From the NCBI RefSeq assembly GCF_949987535.1, contig NW_026645885.1, positions 124,001-188,000 of the forward strand: DNA of 64,000 nt, written 5' to 3'. This DNA comes from Balaenoptera acutorostrata (lineage: Eukaryota; Chordata; Mammalia; Artiodactyla; Balaenopteridae). Position numbers and translations under genes: made by a program. Positions 1 to 12,265 of this stretch are shown here, one piece after another. A model generated the notes under the pieces. It had not been told where the DNA came from, made no database searches, and saw only the letters and a list, made by a program, of their open reading frames with translations. Position 1 is the stretch's first letter. Every line of letters starts with the position of its first letter.

Positions 1-1715
1 GAAAAAACGCATACGCCCTTTTTGGCAAACCAAGCAACCTGGAAAGGCCAATCAGCGCTCCAAAGAAGTCTCGCTTCCCAGCGGGCAAAAGGGCCATGCG
101 GAAAAAAGTGTCCAAACCAGAAATGCAGGACCGGCCATGGAGAAATGGGAGCCTTGCTACGCTGATGGGTGGGATGTAAATTGCCAACAGCCACTCTGGA
201 GAAGTGTACGGTGTGTTCTGAAACATCTAAAAAACACAGCTTGGAGAGCATAGGGCACTTCCACTCATGGGCGTATAAATTGGGAAAACTAAAAATCAGC
301 AAGACACAGACACCCCAAAGTTTAGGGCTGCTCTGTTGACAAGAACCCCCACTTCATTACACCTTAAATATCCTAGGAAAGAGAAAAATGGATAAAAAAG
401 TTGGGGTCCTCATGTACAATGGAATATCACTCAGCCAGGAAATCAACGTCATAAGGCTAGTAGCAGCACGATGAGTGGATTTAGGTACGACGATTCTAAG
501 TGAAATAAGTCACACAGAAAAAGACACTTATCATAAGATATCACTTCTAGAGGGAATGTAGAACCGCTACACTTGAACTGAATTACAAAACAGAACAGAG
601 TCACAGGTTTAGGAAACACACTATGGCTGCTGAACGGGAAAGGTGAGGTGGGGTGATGCATAAAACAAGGGTTTCAAATTAGCTCAGATACCGTTCCATA
701 AACCCAATATGTAAGAGACAAGACCTATTCCTTTTTCAGTGAACTGGACTCAACACCCCCTATTCACCGCACAAGAATATATCTGACTAGTAAGAATCTT
801 CAAACCTATGTATTGATATCTCTCTGTAAGTGAGTCAAGGGGGTGTAAAGCGGCATAAACACAGCCGTGAAAAGCAGCTAAACCCCATTATAAAAATAAA
901 TTACTTTTCAAAACCCGTGAAACAAAGACAGTGAAAGAGAGAGAAATTCTTACAAAATTCGTTCAGGGGCTGTGATGCAAACTGGATTGACCATATCTAG
1001 ACCCACAGCTGATTGAGACATAAGGGTGGACACTCTTGGGGCTGAGAGGTTCGGTGAGGTTGGGTGAGCCAACGCAGACCCTTTCAAGTAATACTGCATG
1101 GTACCCATCCCATGGGTCCCAAATCTCCAGGTTCAAGGGCATCTTCCTACGTCGAAAACAGGCATGAGAAACCCAGAAGATGGTACACCGTGTGATCGGG
1201 AAAGGTTTCTAAAACGCACCTCATTTCTCATCTCCTTTGCTCGGGTTCGCCATTCCAGCCGATTTACTAGCCATCTCCCTCCTTGGAGAATCAGCACCTT
1301 TACCCTCCTGTTCCGTACAGGTTGCAATTTGTCCTGAGGATGAACGGGAAGAGGGGGAACCAATGAGAGACTAGCTCCAGGGGTTGGGAAAGGCACAGGT
1401 CACTCTATTTTCCCATCAGGAAGAAGAATTAAGCACAAGCTCAGCCTGCACCCCAGAACCAGAAGAGGGCCTGAAGCAATCCTGCGCTTTTGCGGCCAGC
1501 TCCCAAAAAAGCGAGTTGAAAAATGGAGCTCAGGGGCACTGCAATTCACAAACCTGCAGAGTTTTAAATGATACCTCTCGTCCACAAATATATTAAGGGA
1601 AGGCAACGAAGAGGCTTTGAAAGCAAGGCAGAATTGCAGGAAACAGATTTCAGGAGGTAGATTCGAATCGCCTTGAAAGCACATGGAAAGCGGCAAAACG
1701 TCGACAATGATGCCC
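1..1715 (+). repeat. Satellite monomer M0, 5'-incomplete at the window edge
   Basis: The window opens 43 bases into the monomer, inside the right arm of its palindrome, whose end reads GGCAAA instead of GGCCAA. Diagnostic variants are ACAGACACC near 306, GATAAAAAAG near 390, GCAAACTGG near 977, CTCCAGGGGTTGGGAAAGG near 1375 and CGTCGACAATG near 1699. Most of these recur in M3, three units downstream; the last is unique. Confidence 0.95.
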
Positions 1716-3473
1716 TTGGCCAAAAAGGGCGTATGCGTTTTTTCCTGAATATATTCAGGAAAAAACGCATACGCCCTTTTTGGCCAACCAAGCAACCTGG
1801 AAAGGCCAATCAGCGCTCCAAAGAAGTCTCGCTTCCCAGCGGGCAAAAGGGCCATGCGGAAAAAAGTGTCCAAACCAGAAATGCAGGACCGGCCATGGAG
1901 AAATGGGAGCCTTGCTACGCTGATGGGTGGGATGTAAATTGCCAACAGCCACTCTGGAGAAGTGTACGGTGTGTTCTGAAACATCTAAAAAACACAGCTT
2001 GGAGAGCATAGGGCACTTCCACTCATGGGCGTATAAATTGGGAAAACTAAAAATCAGCAAGACACAGGCACCCCAAAGTTTAGGGCTGCTCTGTTGACAA
2101 GAACCCCCACTTCATTACACCTTAAATATCCTAGGAAAGAGAAAAATGGATAAAGAAGTTGTGGTCCTCATGTACAATGGAATATCACTCAGCCAGGAAA
2201 TCAACGTCATAAGGCTAGTAGCAGCACGATGAGTGGATTTAGGTACGACGATTCTAAGTGAAATAAGTCACACCGAAAAAGACACTTATCATAAGATATC
2301 ACTTCTAGAGGGAATGTAAAACCGCTACACTTGAACTGAATTACAAAACAGAACAGAGTCACAGGTTTAGGAAACACACTATGGCTGCTGAACGGGAAAG
2401 GTGAGGTGGGGTGATGCATAAAACAAGGGTTTCAAATTAGCTCAGATACCGTTCCATAAACCCAATATGTAAGAGACAAGACCTATTCCTTTTTCAGTGA
2501 ACTGGACTCAACACCCCCTATTCACCGCACAAGAATATATCTGACTAGTAAGAATCTTCAAACCTATGTATTGATATCTCTCTGTAAGTGAGTCAAGGGG
2601 GTGTTAAGCGGCATAAACACAGCCGTGAAAAGCAGCTAAACCCCATTATAAAAATAAATTACTTTTCAAAACCCGTGAAACAAAGACAGTGAAAGAGAGA
2701 GAAATTCTTACAAAATTCGTTCAGGGGCTGTGATGCAACCTGGATTGACCATATCTAGACCCACAGCTGATTGAGACATAAGGGTGGACACTCTTGGGGC
2801 TGAGAGGTTCGGTGAGGTTGGGTGAGCCAACGCAGACCCTTTCAAGTCATACTGCATGGTACCCATCCCATGGGTCCCAAATCTCTAGGTTCAAGGGCAT
2901 CTTCCTATGTCGAAAACAGGCATGAGAAACCCAGAAGATGGTACACCGTGTGATCGGGAAAGGTTTCTAAAACGCACCTCATTTCTCATCTCCTTTGCTC
3001 GGGTTCGCCATTCCAGCCGATTTACTAGCCATCTCCCTCCTTGGAGAATCAGCACCTTTAACCTCCTGTTCCGTACAGGTTGCAATTTGTCCTGAGGATG
3101 AACGGGAAGAGGGGGAACCAATGAGAGACTAGCTCTAGGTGTTGGGACAGGCACAGGTCACTCTATTTTCCCATCAGGAAGAAGAATTAAGCACAAGCTC
3201 AGCCTGCCCCCCAGAACGAGAAGAGGGCCTGAAGCAATCCTGCGCTTTTGCGGCCAGCTCCCAAAAAAGCGAGTTGAAAAATGGAGCTCAGGGGCACTGC
3301 AATTCACAAACCTGCAGAGTTTTAAATGATACCTCTCGTCCACAAATATATTAAGGGAAGGCAACGAAGAGGCTTTGAAAGCAAGGCAGAATTGCAGGAA
3401 ACAGATTTCAGGAGGTAGATTCGAATCGCCTTGAAAGCACATGAAAAGCGGCAAAACGTGGACAATGATGCCC
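1716..3473 (+). repeat. Satellite monomer M1 (1,758 bp)
   Basis: Palindrome 1716-1787 is perfect (G/C). Variants: GTTGTGGTCC near 2158, CACCGAAAAAG near 2272, GTAAAACCGC near 2317, GTGTTAAGCGG near 2602 and CCTATGTCG near 2904, where most early copies have CCTACGTCG. The first two are shared with M4. Confidence 0.95.
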
Positions 3474-5230
3474 TTGGCCAAAAAGGGCGTATGCGTTTTT
3501 TCCTGAATATATTCAGGAAAAAACGCATACGCCCTTTTTGGCCAACCAAGCAACCTGGAAAGGCCAATCAGCGCTCCAAAGAAGTCTCGCTTCACAGCGG
3601 GCAAAGGGCCATGCGGAAAAAAGTGTCCAAACCAGAAATGCAGGACCGGCCATGGAGAAATGGGAGCCTTGCTACGCTGATGGGTGGGATATAAATTGCC
3701 AACAGCCACTCTGGAGAAGTGTACGGTGTGTTCTGAAACATCTAAAAAACACAGCTTGGAGAGCATAGGGCACTTCCACTCATGGGCGTATAAATTGGGA
3801 AAACTAAAAATCAGCAAGACACAGACACCCCAAAGTTTAGGGCTGCTCTGTTGACAAGAACCCCCACTTCATTACACCTTAAATATCCTAGGAAAGAGAA
3901 AAATGGATAAAGAAGTTGGGGTCCTCATGTACAATGGAATATCACTCAGCCAGGAAATCAACGTCATAAGGCTAGTAGCAGCACGATGAGTGGATTTAGG
4001 TACGACGATTCTAAGTGAAATAAGTCACACAGAAAAAGACACTTATCATAAGATATCACTTCTAGAGGGAATGTAGAACCGCTACACTTGAACTGAATTA
4101 CAAAACAGAACAGAGTCACAGGTTTAGGAAACACACTATGGCTGCTGAACGGGAAAGGTGAGGTGGGGTGATGCATAAAACAAGGGTTTCAAATTAGCTC
4201 AGATACCGTTCCATAAACCCAATATGTAAGAGACAAGACCTATTCCTTTTTCAGTGAACTGGACTCAACACCCCCTATTCACCGCACAAGAATATATCTG
4301 ACTAGTAAGAATCTTCAAACCTATGTATTGATATCTCTCTGTAAGTGAGTCAAGGGGGTGTAAAGCGGCATAAACACAGCCGTGAAAAGCAGCTAAACCC
4401 CATTATAAAAATAAATTACTTTTCAAAACCCGTGAAACAAAGACAGTGAAAGAGAGAGAAATTCTTACAAAATTCGTTCAGGGGCTGTGATGCAACCTGG
4501 ATTGACCATATCTAGACCCACAGCTGATTGAGACATAAGGGTGGACACTCTTGGGGCTGAGAGGTTCGGTGAGGTTGGGTGAGCCAACGCAGACCCTTTC
4601 AAGTAATACTGCATGGTACCCATCCCATGGGTCCCAAATCTCCAGGTTCAAGGGCATCTTCCTACGTCGAAAACAGGCATGAGAAACCCAGAAGATGGTA
4701 CACCGTGTGATCGGGAAAGGTTTCTAAAACGCACCTCATTTCTCATCTCCTTTGCTCGGGTTCGCCATTCCAGCCGATTTACTAGCCATCTCCCTCCTTG
4801 GAGAATCAGCACCTTTACCCTCCTGTTCCGTACAGGTTGCAATTTGTCCTGAGGATGAACGGGAAGAGGGGGAACCAATGAGAGACTAGCTCTAGGTGTT
4901 GGGACAGGCACAGGTCACTCTATTTTCCCATCAGGAAGAAGAATTAAGCACAAGCTCAGCCTGCCCCCCAGAACGAGAAGAGGGCCTGAAGCAATCCTGC
5001 GCTTTTGCGGCCAGCTCCCAAAAAAGCGAGTTGAAAAATGGAGCTCAAGGGCACTGCAATTCACAAACCTGCAGAGTTTTAAATGATACCTCTCGTCCAC
5101 AAATATATTAAGGGAAGGCAACGAAGAGGCTTTGAAAGCAAGGCAGAATTGCAGGAAACAGATTTCAGGAGGTAGATTCGAATCGCCTTGAAAGCACATG
5201 AAAAGCGGCAAAACGTGGACAATGATGCCC
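3474..5230 (+). repeat. Satellite monomer M2 (1,757 bp)
   Basis: Palindrome 3474-3545 is perfect (G/C). Variants: CTTCACAGCGGGCAAAGGGC near 3590, one A shorter than usual, and GGGATATAAATTG near 3687. A hand count gives 46 CpG dinucleotides in this monomer. Confidence 0.95.
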
Positions 5231-6988
5231 TTGGCCAAAAAGGGCGTATGACTTTTTTCCTGAATATATTCAGGAAAAAACGCATACGCCCTTTTTGGCA
5301 AACCAAGCAACCTGGAAAGGCCAATCAGCGCTCCAAAGAAGTCTCGCTTCCCAGCGGGCAAAAGGGCCATGCGGAAAAAAGTGTCCAAACCAGAAATGCA
5401 GGACCGGCCATGGAGAAATGGGAGCCTTGCTACGCTGATGGGTGGGATGTAAATTGCCAACAGCCACTCTGGAGAAGTGTACGGTGTGTTCTGAAACATC
5501 TAAAAAACACAGCTTGGAGAGCATAGGGCACTTCCACTCATGGGCGTATAAATTGGGAAAACTAAAAATCAGCAAGACACAGACACCCCAAAGTTTAGGG
5601 CTGCTCTGTTGACAAGAACCCCCACTTCATTACACCTTAAATATCCTAGGAAAGAGAAAAATGGATAAAAAAGTTGGGGTCCTCATGTACAATGGAATAT
5701 CACTCAGCCAGGAAATCAACGTCATAAGGCTAGTAGCAGCACGATGAGTGGATTTAGGTACGACGATTCTAAGTGAAATAAGTCACACAGAAAAAGACAC
5801 TTATCATAAGATATCACTTCTAGAGGGAATGTAGAACCGCTACACTTGAACTGAATTACAAAACAGAACAGAGTCACAGGTTTAGGAAACACACTATGGC
5901 TGCTGAACGGGAAAGGTGAGGTGGGGTGATGCATAAAACAAGGGTTTCAAATTAGCTCAGATACCGTTCCATAAACCCAATATGTAAGAGACAAGACCTA
6001 TTCCTTTTTCAGTGAACTGGACTCAACACCCCCTATTCACCGCACAAGAATATATCTGACTAGTAAGAATCTTCAAACCTATGTATTGATATCTCTCTGT
6101 AAGTGAGTCAAGGGGGTGTAAAGCGGCATAAACACAGCCGTGAAAAGCAGCTAAACCCCATTATAAAAATAAATTACTTTTCAAAACCCGTGAAACAAAG
6201 ACAGTGAAAGAGAGAGAAATTCTTACAAAATTCGTTCAGGGGCTGTGATGCAAACTGGATTGACCATATCTAGACCCACAGCTGATTGAGACATAAGGGT
6301 GGACACTCTTGGGGCTGAGAGGTTCGGTGAGGTTGGGTGAGCCAACGCAGACCCTTTCAAGTAATACTGCATGGTACCCATCCCATGGGTCCCAAATCTC
6401 CAGGTTCAAGGGCATCTTCCTACGTCGAAAACAGGCATGAGAAACCCAGAAGATGGTACACCGTGTGATCGGGAAAGGTTTCTAAAACGCACCTCATTTC
6501 TCATCTCCTTTGCTCGGGTTCGCCATTCCAGCCGATTTACTAGCCATCTCCCTCCTTGGAGAATCAGCACCTTTACCCTCCTGTTCCGTACAGGTTGCAA
6601 TTTGTCCTGAGGATGAACGGGAAGAGGGGGAACCAATGAGAGACTAGCTCCAGGGGTTGGGAAAGGCACAGGTCACTCTATTTTCCCATCAGGAAGAAGA
6701 ATTAAGCAGAAGCTCAGCCTGCACCCCAGAACCAGAAGAGGGCCTGAAGCAATCCTGCGCTTTTGTGGCCAGCTCCCAAAAAAGCGAGTTGAAAAATGGA
6801 GCTCAGGGGCACTGCAATTCACAAACCTGCAGAGTTTTAAATGATACCTCTCGTCCACAAATATATTAAGGGAAGGCAACGAAGAGGCTTTGAAAGCAAG
6901 GCAGAATTGCAGGAAACAGATTTCAGGAGGTAGATTCGAATCGCCTTGAAAGCACATGGAAAGCGGCAAAACGTGGACAATGATGCCC
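5231..6988 (+). repeat. Satellite monomer M3 (1,758 bp), damaged palindrome
   Basis: Palindrome 5231-5302 is imperfect: the left arm reads GTATGACTTT instead of GTATGCGTTT, including the derived C at 5252, and the right arm ends GGCAAA. The pair 22/51 is C/C. It carries the M0 variants ACAGACACC, GATAAAAAAG, GCAAACTGG and CTCCAGGGGTTGGGAAAGG, plus TTAAGCAGAAGC and TTTTGTGGCC of its own. Confidence 0.95.
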
Positions 6989-8747
6989 TTGGCCAAAAAG
7001 GGCGTATGCGTTTTTTCCTGAATATATTCAGGAAAAAACGCATACGCCCTTTTTGGCCAACCAAGCAACCTGGAAAGGCCAATCAGCGCTCCAAAGAAGT
7101 CTCGCTTCCCAGCGGGCAAAAGGGCCATGCGGAAAAAAGTGTCCAAACCAGAAATGCAGGACCGGCCATGGAGAAATGGGAGCCTTGCTACGCTGATGGG
7201 TGGGATGTAAATTGCCAACAGCCACTCTGGAGAAGTGTACGGTGTGTTCTGAAACATCTAAAAAACACAGCTTGGAGAGCATAGGGCACTTCCACTCATG
7301 GGCGTATAAATTGGGAAAACTAAAAATCAGCAAGACACAGGCACCCCAAAGTTTAGGGCTGCTCTGTTGACAAGAACCCCCACTTCATTACACCTTAAAT
7401 ATCCTAGGAAAGAGAAAAATGGATAAAGAAGTTGTGGTCCTCATGTACAATGGAATATCACTCAGCCATGAAATCAACGTCATAAGGCTAGTAGCAGCAC
7501 GATGAGTGGATTTAGGTACGACGATTCTAAGTGAAATAAGTCACACCGAAAAAGATACTTATCATAAGATATCACTTAGAGAGGGAATGTAAAAACCGCT
7601 ACACTTGAACTGAATTACAAAACAGAACAGAGTCACACGTTTAGGAAAAACACTATGGCTGCTGAACGGGAAAGGTGAGGTGGGGTGATGCATAAAACAA
7701 GGGTTTCAAATTAGCTCAGATACCGTTCCATAAACCCAATATGTAAGAGACAAGACCTATTCCTTTTTCAGTGAACTGGACTCAACACCCCCTATTCACC
7801 GCACAAGAATATATCTGACTAGTAAGAATCTTCAAACCTATGTATTGATATCTCTCTGTAAGTGAGTCAAGGGGGTGTAAAGCGGCATAAACACAGCCGT
7901 GAAAAGCAGCTAAACCCCATTATAAAAATAAATTACTTTTCAAAACCCGTAAAACAAAGACAGTGAAAGAGAGAGAAATTCTTACAAAATTCGTTCAGGG
8001 GCTGTGATGCAACCTGGATTGACCATATCTAGACCCACAGCTGATTGAGACATAAGGGTGGACACTCTTGGGGCTGAGAGGTTCGGTGAGGTTGGGTGAG
8101 CCAACGCAGACCCTTTCAAGTAATACTGCATGGTACCCATCCCATGGGTCCCAAATCTCCAGGTTCAAGGGCATCTTCCTACGTCGAAAACAGGCATGAG
8201 AAACCCAGAAGATGGTACACCGTGTGATCGGGAAAGGTTTCTAAAACGCACCTCATTTCTCATCTCCTTTGCTCGGGTTCGCCATTCCAGCCGATTTACT
8301 AGCCATCTCCCTCCTTGGAGAATCAGCACCTTTACCCTCCTGTTCCGTACAGGTTGCAATTTGTCCTGAGGATGAACGGGAAGAGGGGGAACCAATGAGA
8401 GACTAGCTCCAGGGGTTGGGAAAGGCACAGGTCACTCTATTTTCCCATCAGGAAGAAGAATTAAGCAGAAGCTCAGCCTGCACCCCAGAACCAGAAGAGG
8501 GCCTGAAGCAATCCTGCGCTTTTGCGGCCAGCTCCCAAAAAAGCGAGTTGAAAAATGGAGCTCAGGGGCACTGCAATTCACAAACCTGCAGAGTTTTAAA
8601 TGATACCTCTCGTCCACAAATATATTAAGGGAAGGCAACGAAGAGGCTTTGAAAGCAAGGCAGAATTGCAGGAAACAGATTTCAGGAGGTAGATTCGAAT
8701 CGCCTTGAAAGCACATGAAAAGCGGCAAAACGTGGACAATGATGCCC
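6989..8747 (+). repeat. Satellite monomer M4 (1,759 bp)
   Basis: Palindrome 6989-7060 is perfect (G/C). Variants: GTTGTGGTCC near 7431, CACCGAAAAAGATAC near 7547, CTTAGAGAGGG near 7575, TTTAGGAAAAACAC near 7640, and CTCCAGGGGTTGGG with GCAGAAGC shared with M3. Confidence 0.95.
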
Positions 8748-10505
8748 TTGGCCAAAAAGGGCGTATGCGTTTTTTCCGGAATATATTCAGGAAAAAACGC
8801 ATACGCCCTTTTTGGCCAACCAAGCAACCTGGAAAGGCCAATCAGCGCTCCAAAGAAGTCTCGCTTCCCAGCGGGCAAAAGGGCCATGCGGAAAAAAGTG
8901 TCCAAACCAGAAATGCAGGACCGGCCATGGAGAAATGGGAGCCTTGCTACGCTGATGGGTGGGATGTAAATTGCCAACAGCCACTCTGGAGAAGTGTACG
9001 GTGTGTTCTGAAACATCTAAAAAACACAGCTTGGAGAGCATAGGGCACTTCCACTCATCGCCGTATAAATTGGGAAAACTAAAAAGCAGCAAGACACAGG
9101 CACCCCAAAGTTTAGGGCTGCTCTGTGGACAAGAACCCCCACTTCATTACACCTTAAATATCCTAGGAAAGAGAAAAATGGATAAAGAAGTTGGGGTCCT
9201 CATGTACAATGGAATATCACTCAGCCAGGAAATCAACGTCATAAGGCTAGTAGCAGCACGATGAGTGGATTTAGGTACGACGATTCTAAGTGAAATGAGT
9301 CACACAGAAAAAGACACTTATCATAAGATATCACTTCTAGAGGGAATGTAGAACCGCTACACTTGAACTGAATTACAAAACAGAACAGAGTCACAGGTTT
9401 AGGAAACACACTATGGCTGCTGAACGGGAAAGGTGAGGTGGGGTGATGCATAAAACAAGGGTTTCAAATTAGCTCAGATACCGTTCCATAAACCCAATAT
9501 GTAAGAGACAAGACCTATTCCTTTTTCAGTGAACTGGACTCAACACCCCCTATTCACCGCACAAGAATATATCTGACTAGTAAGAATCTTCAAACCTATG
9601 TATTGATATCTCTCTGTAAGTGAGTCAAGGGGGTGTAAAGCGGCATAAACACAGCCGTGAAAAGCAGCTAAACCCCATTATAAAAATAAATTACTTTCCA
9701 AAACCCGTGAAACAAAGACAGTGAAAGAGAGAGAAATTCTTACAAAATTCGTTCAGGGGCTGTGATGCAACCTGGATTGACCATATCTAGACCCACAGCT
9801 GATTGAGACATAAGGGTGGACACTCTTGGGGCTGAGAGGTTCGGTGAGGTTGGGTGAGCCAACGCAGACCCTTTCAAGTAATACTGCATGGTACCCATCC
9901 CATGGGTCCCAAATCTCCAGGTTCAAGGGCATCTTCCTACGTCGAAAACAGGCATGAGAAACCCAGAAGATGGTACACCGTGTGATCGGGAAAGGTTTCT
10001 AAAACGCACCTCATTTCTCATCTCCTTTGCTCGGGTTCGCCATTCCAGCCGATTTACTAGCCATCTCCCTCCTTGGAGAATCAGCACCTTTAACCTCCTG
10101 TTCCGTACAGGTTGCAATTTGTCCTGAGGATGAACGGGAAGAGGGGGAACCAATGAGAGACTAGCTCTAGGTGTTGGGACAGGCACAGGTCACTCTATTT
10201 TCCCATCAGGAAGAAGAATTAAGCACAAGCTCAGCCTGCCCCCCAGAACGAGAAGAGGGCCTGAAGCAATCCTGCGCTTTTGCGGCCAGCTCCCAAAAAA
10301 GCGAGTTGAAAAATGGAGCTCAGGGGCACTGCAATTCACAAACCTGCAGAGTTTTAAATGATACCTCTCGTCCACAAATATATTAAGGGAAGGCAACGAA
10401 GAGGCTTTGAAAGCAAGGCAGAATTGCAGGAAACAGATTTCAGGAGGTAGATTCGAATCGCCTTGAAAGCACAGGAAAAGCGGCAAAACGTGGACAATGA
10501 TGCCC
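8748..10505 (+). repeat. Satellite monomer M5 (1,758 bp)
   Basis: Palindrome 8748-8819 has one mismatch: the left arm reads CCGG where the partner requires CCTG, as also in M9. Variants: CTCATCGCCGTAT near 9055, AAAAGCAGCAAG near 9082, CTGTGGACAAG near 9122 and GAAATGAGTC near 9294. Confidence 0.95.
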
Positions 10506-12265
10506 TTGGCCAAAAAGGGCGTATGCGTTTTTTCCTGAATATATTCAGGAAAAAACGCATACGCCCTTTTTGGCCAACCAAGCAACCTGGAAAGGCCAAT
10601 CAGCGCTCCAAAGAAGTCTCGCTTCCCAGCGGGCAAAAGGGCCATGCGGAAAAAAGTGTCCAAACCAGAAATGCAGGACCGGCCATGGAGAAATGGGAGC
10701 CTTGCTACGCTGATGGGCGGGATGTAAATTGCCAACAGCCACTCTGGAGAAGTGTACGGTGTGTTCTGAAACATCTAAAAAACACAGCTTGGAGAGCATA
10801 GGGCACTTCCACTCATGGGCGTATTAATTGGGAAAACTAAAAATCAGCAAGACACAGGCACCCCAAAGTTTAGGGCTGCTCTGTGGACAAGAACCCCCAC
10901 TTCATTACACCTTAAATATCCTAGGAAAGCGAAAAATGGATAAAGAAGTTGGGGTCCTCATGTACAATGGAATATCACTCAGCCAGGAAATCAACGTCAT
11001 AAGGCTAGTACCAGCACGATGAGTGGATTTAGGTACGACGATTCTAAGTGAAATAAGTCACACAGAAAAAGACACTTATCATAAGATATCACTTAGAGAG
11101 GGAATGTAAAAAACCGCTACACTTGAACTGAATTACAAAACAGAACAGAGTCACACGTTTAGGAAACACACTATGGCTGCTGAACGGGAAAGGTGAGGTG
11201 GGGTGATGCATAAAACAAGGGTTTCAAATTAGCTCAGATACCGTTCCATAAACCCAATATGTAAGAGACAAGACCTATTCCTTTTTCAGTGAACTGGACT
11301 CAACACCCCCTATTCACCGCACAAGAATATATCTGACTAGGAAGAATCTTCAAACCTATGTATTGATATCTCTCCATAAGTGAGTCAAGGGGGTGTAAAG
11401 CGGCATAAACACAGCCGTGAAAAGCAGCTAAACCCCATTATAAAAATAAATTACTTTTCAAAACCCGTGAAACAAAGACAGTGAAAGAGAGAGAAATTCT
11501 TACAAAATTCGTTCAGGGGCTGTGATGCAACCTGGATTGACCATATCTAGACCCACAGCTGATTGAGACATAAGGGTGGACACTCTTGGGGCTGAGAGGT
11601 TCGGTGAGGTTGGGTGAGCCAACGCAGACCCTTTCAAGTAATACTGCATGGTACCCATCCCATGGGTCCCAAATCTCCAGGTTCAAGGGCATCTTCCTAC
11701 GTCGAAAACAGGCATGAGAAACCCAGGAGATGGTACACCGTGTGATCGGGAAAGGTTTCTAAAACGCACTTCATTTCTCATCTCCTTTGCTCGGGTTCGC
11801 CATTCCAGCCGATTTACTAGCCATCTCCCTCCTTGGAGAATCAGCACCTTTAACCTCCTGTTCCGTACAGGTTGCAATTTGTCCAGAGGATGAACAGGAA
11901 GAGGGGGAACCAATGAGAGACTAGCTCTAGGTGTTGGGACAGGCACAGGTCACTCTATTTTCCCATCAGGAAGAAGAATTAAGCACAAGCTCAGCCTGCC
12001 CCCCAGAACCAGAAGAGGGTCTGAAGCAATCCTGCGCTTTTGCGGCCAGCTCCCAAAAAAGCGAGTTGAAAAATGGAGCTCAGGGGCACTGCAATTCACA
12101 AACCTGCAGAGTTTTAAATGATACCTCTCGTCCACAAATATATTAAGGGAAGGCAACGAAGAGGCTTTGAAAGCAAGGCAGAATTGCAGGAAACAGATTT
12201 CAGGAGGTAGATTCGAATCGTCTTGAAAGCACATGAAAAGCGGCAAAACGTGGACAATGATGCCC
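10506..12265 (+). repeat. Satellite monomer M6 (1,760 bp, longest copy)
   Basis: Palindrome 10506-10577 is perfect (G/C). Variants: GATGGGCGGG near 10713, GTATTAATTGGG near 10821, CTGTGGACAAG near 10881, AAAGCGAAAAATGG near 10926, AGTACCAGCAC near 11008, GTAAAAAACCGC near 11106, CTCCATAAGTG near 11372, CCCAGGAGATGG near 11722 and CCAGAGGATGAACAGG near 11883. Confidence 0.95.
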
